Assembly (NCBI GenBank): GCA_934047225.1
Contig: OW203998.1
Span: 14,275,280-14,339,279 of the forward strand
Source: Ypsolopha sequella
Taxonomy: Eukaryota > Arthropoda > Insecta > Lepidoptera > Ypsolophidae
Direction of reading: 5' to 3'
DNA: 64,000 bases
The notes beneath the pieces are model-generated. The model was given only the letters and a program-made list of their open reading frames with translations. It did not search any database and was not told the origin of the DNA. The translations under genes and the position numbers were made by a program. Shown piece after piece: positions 12,301 to 24,300 of the stretch; positions within the stretch are counted from its first letter, which is position 1; each line of letters starts with the position of its first letter.

Positions 12301-15300
12301 TCAAGTCTCTGCTCACTAATAAGAGCGATGACCGCCTTGTTACTTGTGGTCAAGTCTCTGCTCACTAATAAGAGCGACGACCGCCTCTGTTACTTGTGGT
12401 CAAGTCTCTGCTCACTAATAAGAGCGATGACCGCCTCTGTTACTTGTGGTCAAGTCTCTGCTCACTAATAAGAGCGACGACCGCCTCTGTTACTTGTGGT
12501 CAAGTCTCTGCTCAATAATAAGAGATACGAGTACGACCACCTCTGTTACTTGTAGTAAAGGATCTGCTCACTAATAAGAGCGACGAATGCCTCTGTTACT
12601 TGTGGTCAAGTCTCTGCTCACTAATAAGAGCGACGACCGCCTCTGTTACTTGTGGTCAAGTCTCTGCTCACTAATAAGAGCGACGACCGCCTCTGTTACT
12701 TATGGTCAAGTCTCTGCTCACTAATAAGAGCGACGACGCCTCTGTTACTTGTGGTCAAGTCTCTGCTCACTAATAAGAGCGAAGACCGCCTCTGTTAATT
12801 GTGGTCAAGTTTCTGCTTACCAATAAGCAGTTGGTTCCGGCTACTACCGAAAGTCACTAACAAAGGGGAGACGGTTGTCACTTCGCGCCCCCCGTCAGTC
12901 ACCAAAGCTAAATACAAACTATACTACGATCAAGTCGGATTGAACACTGAGGTAAACAAACCGTTTAGGATGAAAATTACCGATATTGTACACATTTCTT
13001 ATTAAAAACTTCACATATATCGATTCTAGACACTTTGATCTTCATGTAGAATACACTTTTGTTCACAATAAATACATATTACCTCGATTTTTGGTAAAAA
13101 AACTATTCAACAAAACGATAATCCATTTTTTCTGTTGGCGGCTGCACATTTTTATCTGTGTGACCATAATTAAATTAGTGATGGTCCACTTTTACACAGA
13201 TTAGCAAAAAGTGTCATGAACAAATGAATGAATGAATTGGGACAGCGGCCGGAGCCGGCATTTAGGACAGCTGCCGGAGGTAACGTGATTAAGTTTTTCA
13301 ATAATCGCTTGATTCGTTATTTCAGATTAGCCTTAGGTTTTGAAAACTGGGTGCTGAGTTCGAAAGCTGGTAATAACTAGTAATGGGAAATAAGTAGAAT
13401 AAACAATATTTGCTTGTCCAGCATTTTGTTAATAATATTTAATACTGTTAGCTATTACAGATTTTTATTACATATATTTTGATGATAAGGATTTGCTTGC
13501 CTACGTTTACGCTTGTGACATTAAGAAACAGCCTTAGTATGAAATATTATTAACAAAATGCTGGACAAGCAAATATTGTTTATAATACTACTACTTATTT
13601 CCCATTAATAGTTATTACCAGCTGACATTATGTCAGGAATGCATTTTCTCATTGGATTTAAATACATTTTTTAAATAATCTTCCTACAAGATTTAAGGGA
13701 ACTACCTTAGAATCATTTTAATCATAAATAAAACCAATGGTTACTTTTTATTAGGATTTATTCATCGTCTTCAAAATCAGGTTCAGAATCTGATGCAAAT
13801 CCATCAGATCCTGAACCAACGTCAATTAGGAACTTTTCTGTCAAAAGTGTATTCTACATGAAGATCAAAGTGTCTTGAATCGATGTATGTGAAGTTTTGA
13901 ATAAAAGGTGTTTACAATATCGGTAATTTTCATCCCAAACGGTTTGTTATCCTCAATTTTCAATCCGACTTGATCGTAGTATAAGAGGTCATAGCGGGCC
14001 CAATAAAACTATATCAAAATATTTTATCCACCTGTATTATTTATAGTATATTATTAGGGAATTTTATTATTACTAAGGCTGTTTCTTAATGTCACAAGCG
14101 TAAACGCAGGCAATCCTGAGAAATCAAAATCATACTATGCGTTGTTACTTTATAGTGTAACGACACTTAACATTACAATTTTTCGGTGATTCAACACACC
14201 ACAAAAAGACAAGTTTACATAACCTTAAAACTGCTCATCAAGAATCTAAAATATACTGTTTTTCTATTTATTAAATATTAAATTAACAGAAAAGAACAAA
14301 TAGACCGAATGAATGAATGAAAAAAGAATAACTCGTTCATCACCGTAGGTACATCACTATAACTGTCAAAAGGTGTCAAGTGTGAAAAAATCTTTTCTTT
14401 GTTTACCTGTCTACTCAATCCGACTTGACCGTAGTATACTTACTTACTAAGTAGTACTTAGATAGATATAATTAGTGCCTAACTGTGCTTGAGGTTTCAG
14501 AGTTGTTCAAGATGCCGCTGGGGTAACGTTTAGCGAATTGTTGTATCTCTTAAACGGCATGACAAACTACGATTTTTTTTACTACGGTGGGTCTTAAAAT
14601 TATATTTTCACCCACCCACAAGACCATTTTTGAAAGACCATATCATGGGATTAACGAGAAAAAAATATTCATCCCCACTTTACGTGTAGGGGAGGTACCA
14701 TAAAAATAATCTTTTTTCACGATTTTATTTTAGCACTTTGTTGGCGTGATTAATATGTATACCCAAGCCAAATACAGCTTTCTATAGTACTAAGAGTATT
14801 TGAGCTAAGCCGCGGACAGACAGACAGACAGACGGACGGAGGGACGGACATGGCTAAACTATAAGGTTTCCCTGTTGTCTACGGAACCCTAAAAATTTTA
14901 ACTTTCTTTACCATACACATAAAAGTTTCGGCCTAACAGGAAAACTGCAGAAAACTGAAAATCCCGGGCCCTGTTAAAATGCGTAGAAATAATTGAAAAA
15001 TGTCCAACATTTATGTCTGTGTAGGTATGCTCGTGCTCGTGACACAAATAAACATAACTAAACATATTTTGAGGGGGTTTGCACTGTCTGTCCTGCTATG
15101 CGAGCACGTACGCGTCGATTAGATAAATTAGACAGATATAATCGATAAATTCTAAACGATAACCCTTATTGCAATGAAATAAGAGTTACATTTTTATTTA
15201 TCGAATCGATGTCGAGTCGATACTAAAGTTCGTGCTAGTACCCCTAGGACGCCAAGTATGTTATGCTATGCAACGATATCGTTGATGCTATAATGAAAAA

Positions 15301-18300
15301 ATCTCATCAATAAAATAACATTTTTGAGCAGATGGCGTACATATCGGGTGTAAATAGAAAAGTATCTTTTTATTAAATAAACCACATAATTTACTGAACA
15401 ACTTTACCAAAGAAACATAATCGCGCTAAGGAAAAAAAAAAACTTGCCATACAAGATTCATAAGATTGTCAAAGTTTATATGGAAGATTAAAAATATTTA
15501 ATTTCGAGAATCCCCTCCTCCCTCCCCCATTTTACATTATGTGCTTATTCGACGACAGTTGTTAGTTCTATCAGTTTTTATTAGTTTATGTCATTCATCA
15601 TATGAAGACGCGGGTCCTTAAGGCGATATGCGAAAAAAATACGAGTGTTTCTTTTCTGTGTATTTCATGAAATACACGGAAAATTATAATCAGTTTCTGG
15701 TACATGCATTTTGACTATATAATCTAGGGTTCTGAAATTGGAACCATATACAGAACTCAAACATATTTTATTAGGTGTGTCTATAGTAATATCTAGAGAT
15801 TTGATATTTGAAATTATGCTAGCTATTTTAGTTTTTTTAATAAAAATATAAAACCAACTTTTTCCCCTTTTGCCCTGAATCCGCCCCTCTCGCACTGCGC
15901 GATTTTTCGCTTGGAGTGACAGTGACAAAAATAAAATTCGCATAGCCTCATACATGATATTTTTTTAGCTTCGGGAAAAGTAAAAATCTTCAATGGTTAG
16001 ACCAATCAGACGGCGAAATGACCATAATAATTTAACTATACCGACACGTACTGACTTAGATTAAAGCTCTGAAGACAATGACGACGCTAGCGATACGATG
16101 CCGATACAAGCTGAAGTTGTCTTCATTGGATGAATCAGATTCCGCAAGTCCATTTATGTGTCCTCCATAATCTATCGCTGATCACCGAAAAAATTTAAAT
16201 TTATCATTTACAATACGGAACCCTAGGTTGGCCGCACTTGGCCGGTTTTTTTTTTTGCGATAGTTGTTGGTATGATCTGGATATTATGTGGTTTCATTGA
16301 AAGATACATGCCTTTTTACACCTCATAGTCCGATATTGACCACAATAAGATTTGTAATGGGTAGATTTGATAATGATGTCCTCCTCATAGTAGTCCGACG
16401 ACGGCGACCTCATGTTTTGTTGGATGAGCACGTCGCGAAACCCAGCTTGGTTTTAAAAGTCCGATTACAGCGACCGCAGTGTAGTTCACCGCGACCGTTG
16501 TAGGTGTAGGTACTCGTATATGTGGGCTTCGGACGAGTCCTGCGCTGCTGCCGGTTGGAGTCAAGGGTCTCGAGTCTGGTTTCCTCGAACTCCTTTACAC
16601 GGTCATGGATGACCGAGCGCCACCCATTGCGCTCGCGAGCAGCTTCCTCCCAACTGCCAGGCGGAATGCCACAGGCGGTTTTTTAGATTTATACAGTATA
16701 CAGTATACATCTAGGTGTAGCTGTAGCGTGAATAAAGTAATCAATGATTGTCAGGCAGTAGTCACTTTAAAAAGCTATCCCTGCATTAGATTTAATCAAC
16801 AATTTTCACACGTTTCCAGGCAACCGTAATGGGGCCTTTGGAGCTTGAAGGATCTACTCTGGGAGAGAGACAGCGATACTTCAACAAACTAGTCAAAGAT
16901 GCTATCAAGAACCAAATTACATTCGAGGACATCAAAGACTTAGAAGAGAAATCAGACATTGACAAGCTCTTTAAAATCGACATCGCCAGTCACTTCAGGA
17001 ATGTGGAGTACATCCTCGAAACTCTCAAGTCTGAAGACATTCTTTATGTGTCTCGAGCCATCAAACAGAGTTCATGGCTGATCACAGACAAACAATACGC
17101 TCATATCGTGAACCCACACTACCTGAATCAGATACTCTTCCCTCATATGATGACTAAAGCATCAAACAAGTTTTTGCGGAAGATCAGAAAGAGCTTGAAA
17201 GACGAAGAAAGAGTTGAAGAGTTCTACAAATATTACGAAGAAAATGATTATAAAAGTGCACTTAAATGGTTACCAAATTGCTCGATACCAACTATTGAAA
17301 ATTCGATGAAAAAGGACCATGCAGAAAATACTAATAACTTATCAAGTTGGTCAAAGATTCATGACGACGAACGGAGAAGGAAAATAAAACATTATTATAA
17401 CTATCGTTACTATGATTACAACATGAGAATTGAGTTGTTTAAACGCCTCTGCAGAAGATCTTTTTCTATACTTGAAGCCTATAACAAGCACAATCGTAGC
17501 CACTGGAACAAAAGGCATTACATAAATTCTGTTAAATTTATGCTGTCAACCAACATAGAGAAGTTTTTGGATATTGCAGAGGATATCTGGAATGAAGGCC
17601 TTTGGGATGATTACTGTGTACCAAGCTTGGGAAAAAAATATACTGATCTAGTGATGAAGACTTGCCCAGAAAGAGTTCTTAATAAATTTGAATTGTATGC
17701 TATGGCGATACATATTCCAACGTTTGTTAAGTATCTGGGTAAGGAGAATATTAAAGACTTTCTGATGAAACAAATAAAGAACTTGTATTATATGGGCGAG
17801 CATTTCAAGGAGTGGTTTCGTTATAATAATATTAAAAAATTTATTAAGTTAATGCCTAAAGAAAGGAAATTTGATTTTGTTAAAAAATACTTTATTGATA
17901 AAGAAGTGGTAGCTGATAATCCTGATGATTTTGATATGATTGTTCGTTTACGCTCTGGTCGGTATCCAGAAGCAATAGTCGTGGCTCGACCCCCAAGATT
18001 TGATTATGTCTATGAATCAGTATACCAATGGTACAAACTTGCCCTATTCGATGTCGCATTTTTCGAATTGAAGAAACTAATCATGACCGAATCATCGCCT
18101 GAAGAGAGAATCAACATATTTTTAGCAATGCTAAGCTGTGCTGGAAACAATATGAGCCACATTCAAGCGGTATTGCAGTACTACCAAGACATATACACCA
18201 ACGAACCTTTCAAGTACAAAATGCAGTTCATGAATATCCTGCTCTTAAGAACAAACATTCATAGATATAATGATAATTGCTGGAATATCTTAGACCAAAT

Positions 18301-21300
18301 GTTTCACAGTTTTGAAGTTTACACTGAAACTAAGGACAGCTTAGATAACTGTGTCGAAGCTGTGATCTTGTACAATGTGTTACATGATGAAACTGTCCCA
18401 GACATCATAAACAATAAATTTAATTCAAAAAGTACATTTAAAAGTAAGTTAAATAAGCTTAACAAGGAAGAGAAAATAAAGCTCTTCAAACACCTTTATA
18501 ATAATTTACACAGAAATTTGAACCTACAGGCTGTAACTAACCAAGATGAATTTAGTGCAGTTGTTCAACTAATAAACAAAATGCTTAATTTATTGTTTGA
18601 CTGGGGAAAAGATCTTAAAGATTTTCCAGCTGTAATTGATAAAATTAAACAAGTTACTTACTTAAAAAAGGAAAACTCGTGGAAGACAGATACCAGTTCT
18701 CTCTACGAGAGAAAGACTTGGAGGAAACACCTCTTTGAAGAATCAATACTTCTATCACCTTCCGAAGCAGTGTGCCTGAATGCCCTCAAACAAGACCCTG
18801 AACTGCTAAAACGTCATAAAAAAGAGGTTGAAGAATTATGCCTTAACGAAAAATTATCGCTTCAAAAGTTTCTTGGGAGGTTAAGGATATACTGGCCAAG
18901 TTCACTTGGAAAAGAGTGGGCGAAAGCTAACACTGAGCGACTGCAGAAGTCTGGAAGTCACAAGGCTGCCGTGCGAGCACTATGTACACTTCTACCGCGA
19001 GATACCTTAATTGAACTTTTTAGAAAGTATGTACAAGATAACTCAGTCATTAACCGAACTGAAGATGAGGAGCTGCAACTAAGTATACGAAAGAATATAG
19101 CTCAGAGTATGCATTGGATGCGGCCACGACCCCCATTTGAAGCGGTTTTGTGGTTTACGAAGGGCGTCTATCCACATTTCGTACTGCCGTCTCTATGTGC
19201 TATATTTGATAGCATGAGCGCAGATCAAAGCAGAGAACACATTTTAAAGTTAATGGATGAGTCTTCAAGTCTTTTACAAAAATGCGGCATCCGTCTAGCG
19301 TTTTCAAAGCTCAAAATAGAAGAAAACATCGAACTACCTATCTTTGTTAAAATTTTGAATATATCTAGAAATGAATCAATTCGAGCCGAAATATTTCAAC
19401 TCGTACACAAATGGCTCTGCGAGCAAAATTGCCTAGATAAAGCTGAGGAATCGTTGCAGTTGTTGGAAATGTTCATGGGCAATCTGATTGATGACGACGA
19501 CAAGTTCTTATTCAGTTTGTTAGGCAAAGTGAATCCTGTAACATTTAATATGCAAAGCTTTATGAAGAGTTACACATTCTTACAGGCTCTACCAGTAAAA
19601 GCTGTCAGTGAAAAATTTGTGAACAAATTACTAAATGAAGCTGCACATTTTATTGACAGAATAGATCCTGATATGGTCGAAGATATATTATTAAAAAATA
19701 ACAAAAGGGTCATACAAGAGAAGGAGTACAATAACTATATACAAAAATTATATGTTGCTTATGTCATAAGCGGTGATTCAGAGGAAACTCAGCTACAACG
19801 ATATAGAATGGTATTTTTGCCAATATTACAAAAATACTACCTGAGGTGGAAAAAGAGATTTGTTAATAAAACCAAAGATCTAAAATTGACACATACATCT
19901 GAAAAGAAGTCGAAGACCAACGATCTTAAAATACAGCTAAACGCTTTTGGTTGCGAGTCTCTCGATTATGTATTTAAAACGAAGGTCTTGCCAATTAAGA
20001 CGTTTAAAGCAATTCAAATTGAAGTAGATACGGCCTGTGCTGGCATCGAAAACTATGGTCTTGTGACATTTTGGAAGCTGAAAACGATTTTCTTAGAATG
20101 TGCAGCAAAAGTTTTACCAACGATGGAGACCGAAGAGCACAACTTCCAGGACTACAAAACTGTATCTAAAAATGACGAATTTTGGAAAAGACTATGGATG
20201 TTGGTAGGTCCAGAATTTGGAAAACAATGCATACAGACATTGAAAAAAGACATTGACTTATATGACCGATCTATTTATACATCTTTTACATATGCTTTAA
20301 ATGAAATTATGGGTATGTTAAACGCAAGAATATCAGACTTGAACATGTTAAAGACGGACATATGTGAAGCTTTGTTATTTGATAAGGAATTTATAACTGG
20401 GCACCTTACTGCAATCAAAATTATTCCAACTCACTGTGATTGTAAAAATAAGACAAATGAATGTAAATTTGAACAGGTTATAAAATCTTTGCGCGATCAC
20501 CCATCTTACGAAGTAAAGGCACATTATTTGACCATCTTTATAGTAGAACGATTTCAAAATGTTTTTGAAATACTAAGAAGTGATCCACCGTTACAATCCA
20601 CATGTAATTAATGAGCTGTGATATGGTAATTAATTTAGGTGGTTAATTAAATTAAATTAATTAAATAGAGAACTGAAAAATATGCATGTTTGTATGGACT
20701 TCGGGTCCGCAATAAATCTTTAATAATTATTGACATGATGAGTTTATTTGTTCTTTACTACTTTTAGTTTAGTTTAGTTTAGATTCATTTATTTTAGTCC
20801 CCTTTTTTAAAATTATTTTAATGTTATTTAAGTTAATTTTATTGTTTGATTACATAAAAACATAACATTTATACACAAAAAAAAATCAAAGATTTTATGG
20901 TTTGTCGAAATTCCTGTTATTTACTAGATAATAAGAGATAATCAAAGAAACTTCATGGGACCGATAAAATCAATTTAAGTTACTTCCAGCACTATTATTG
21001 CTACATAACCCCAAGGAACGGGGTTATGTAGCCACATTGGCCCTTTCCAAATCAATCGTCAGATCTTTAAATTATTTTTTCGGGTTTCTGATGTCAGTAT
21101 ACCTAGCGGAACCCTCACAACCATACTTTGCGTGGACAAAACCTTCCGGACGATTTCATTAAAAATATAGAAGATTTATATACAAAATATATTATACAAA
21201 TGATTGTTATCGGTCGGAAACACTTGCAACTTTTTGATAAATAAAAATCGTATCAATACCAAAAATACGCCAAATAAACGGCAGGCAGCTTGAATATATA

Positions 21301-24300
21301 TTTGATTCGTTATATATAAACACACTCACAAGCAGCTATGTCAACAAACATGTCCAGATAAAGCTGAAAAGTTGTGTCAATTGCTAGAAATGTTCATAGA
21401 CAATCTGAGTGTTGATGATAACAGAAAACATATACAATTTATTAAGAGACGTAGATTCTATATAATTCAATGTAAAAAGCAAGCATTGCTTGAAAAGACA
21501 TACCTTTTTAAATGCTCTCCTAGTAAACGAAGATAATCGGTATGAAGACGAAAACAGATTGAGAAATTTGGCAAAAATAATTGCCATTTCAATTAATAGA
21601 TTGGATCATGATTTAATAAAAAATATTCTACTTGAAAACGACAATGCACTTTCTGTAATAATGAAAGATTCCAGGAGAAAATATATACGCAGCATAATAT
21701 TAGCGCAAATTCAGAAGACGTTCAACGCCAACGATTTGAAACCAGTACCGTTTTTGAAAAAAATCTTGTACAAAGCCTGATAGCATACATCTTTTACATG
21801 GTCATGAGATCCAACATTTTATCTTTATAAATGCCTCGCAAGTTTTTGGGGTGGGTCATTTTGACTCAAGGTAGTTCCACACATTTTGTCATTATTTTAA
21901 TATTATTTTTTGAGAATTTTCGACTACTTTTGATTTCATTGCAGTTAATAATCTATTCAAAATGTTCCTGAACCGTAAAGTTTTAGGAGATAATCAGCGT
22001 GGATGATTTTGGGGGGGAGACATGGCCCCTGTCACCGCAACCGCACCGTAGAGTTTTTGAGGATATGTTTGTTGTTAGAAAGTACAAGGAGAATCTCTAA
22101 AAAAATTAATGAATGAAGGAAGTTAATACAAACCTGCAGCAGAAGCCCTCTTGTAAATATGTTTCCCGGCAGCGTCGCCGCCAACGAACGAAACGGCCCT
22201 GATGTCGGGGTGGTCGCATACGAAGTTCACTGGGTCGTGGGTGCCGTGAATTACCTGCAAACATTACCGGTCGACTGTTGGACATAAACTAGACATGTTC
22301 TACAGATCTATCTATAATAATGTGACTTTTAAGACCGCCGAGTGAACCATATGAAAAATTTCCTAATTTATATTTTAATTTATTTTCTGTAATTTAAAAA
22401 ATGATGTAAAAACTTATCACATAATTAAGCTTCTAGCTTAATTTATGTTTTCTTTTATTTTAAGTAATTGGTATAAGTTATAGTTTATTATTCCATGATT
22501 TAGTAGTAATTTATGAAATAATAATTGTTTATATATTTTTTTATTTAAGTTTTTTTTTGTTTGTTAACATTGTAACATTATGCGAAGGCTGTATGAATTT
22601 GTATAACTCTGCAGGACCAATGTATAGTCAATAAGTAGATGTTTGTAATCGGAGTATGCAGTTGGAGCTCCTTAATAAATAAATAAATGTAGAGAGGGTA
22701 AATAAAAGCAGAGTGACGAAAGAAATGTATGGTGCGCAAGTACAGCTCGACCAGGCTGTCCTAGAAGGACGTATGTTGACCAAATTGGAGACATACTGAA
22801 GAAGGGCAATGTCACTAGATTGATGAATGTGGTACTGCGTAATCTTGTGTTCCTATTGTTTTATCGCTACAAGGGGTGGTTCACACATTACGTAACGCAT
22901 TTTGTAGGGAGGGTGGGTGGCGGTCAGGCATTACGGTCCTAGCACATGGGAAGAGCGGGAAGGTTAAGGTTTGCGTTACAGTTATCTTTTAGTCGCCTCT
23001 GAGGATAGCCGCAAGAGGCGACGCAATAGCCGTTTTACGGTGTCAGGGGGACGTTACAGGAGCGAGGGCGCGGAGCACACCCGCCTGCGTGCCGCACCAC
23101 ACCCCCCGCTCGCCTTTTAGCAGGTGTCAACACTATGCGTTAGTGTTAGTGCTACGTCCGTACACTACACATGCGCGCGTTGCATGAAAAGTAACTTCGA
23201 TGAAAAAATTCTATGATTCGTTAAGTTTATCGTTGAATCTGTTTGTTATAGTTTATTGTTTTTGTTGCCTTTATTTGTTGTTTTGTTGAATTAGTTTGTT
23301 AAAGTTTTGTTTATTTAGGGCCGATTTTTCAATTGCCAGATAAAATTTATTCCTTAGAATAAACTATATCGATTTCATAAAACAAAAGGTGTTAGAGTGA
23401 AACCAACGTAGTTTATTCATAGGAATAAATTTTATCTGTCAATTGAAAAATCTGCCCTTAGTTTGTTAAAATTTATTGTTGTTGTTATGCCTCGCGGACG
23501 TTATACCGTTTTAAGGCGACAATGTAGGAAAATGGTGTTTATATTAATGCGTTTTATTTATGTAGTTAAGATTGCACTAAAATAATAATTAAATAAGTAG
23601 GTACAACAAGTACACCTTCCCACTTATAGTAAACATTTAATAATCAACCGTTGATATTACTGTTTCCTTGACTGTACCTGCGCAAGCTTGCACTCGTAAC
23701 TCATGCAGAGGCGACTAAAAGATTGGCGCGCACTGTACGTCACGGTTTCAGCATAGCCAAATGGACATTTTTTACGTTTTTCTGTTGGTTCTCATTCATC
23801 GTTGAAGAGATTACCTACTGTGTAGCAAAGCTTTTACATAGCACCTGGAGGGGGGTGGGGTCCCAGCCAAGCGTTACGGTACTGTTACGTGGCGGGAGGG
23901 TGGGGTTGAAAATTTGAGAATTTTGCGTTACGTAATTTGTAAACGACACCCAAGTAAGAGGGTTAACGTAACTTACGTTAACGACGCCGGGCGGCGCGCC
24001 AGCTTCCTGCAGCAACTCCATCATCATCAGAGTAGCGCCAGGGTCCTGCTCTGACGGCTTGATGATGCAGGTGTTACCGGTGACAAGCGCGGGCGGGAAC
24101 ATCCACAAGGGAATCATTACGGGGAAGTTGAATGCTGCTACCCCTGAAAATATATATTGGTTTCTTTAATGAGTATTTTTCAAGAATCATCAATAATATT
24201 AATCTATTTATATCTATATAAGGTGACTTTTCTTTATACAGAATGTTAAAATGAAGTTGCGGAACGGAAACTGGCGATGATACTAGACCATATGAACAAC

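Larger units (their letters stand above)
22873..23951. mobile_element. Outer element of a three-level nest (TIR about 30 bp)
   Basis: The left end GGGTGGTTCACACATTACGT and the right end, read on the minus strand as GGGTGTCGTTTACAAATTAC, form imperfect inverted repeats, both followed by GTAACGCA. The element fills intron 6 almost to the donor of exon 6. It contains the elements at 22986-23721 and 23318-23457. No transposase frame is visible. Confidence 0.75.

Noticed and set aside
11723..12830. CRISPR-like array
   Set aside because: Units are directly abutting 50-bp copies without unique spacers in eukaryotic intron DNA. It is a minisatellite.
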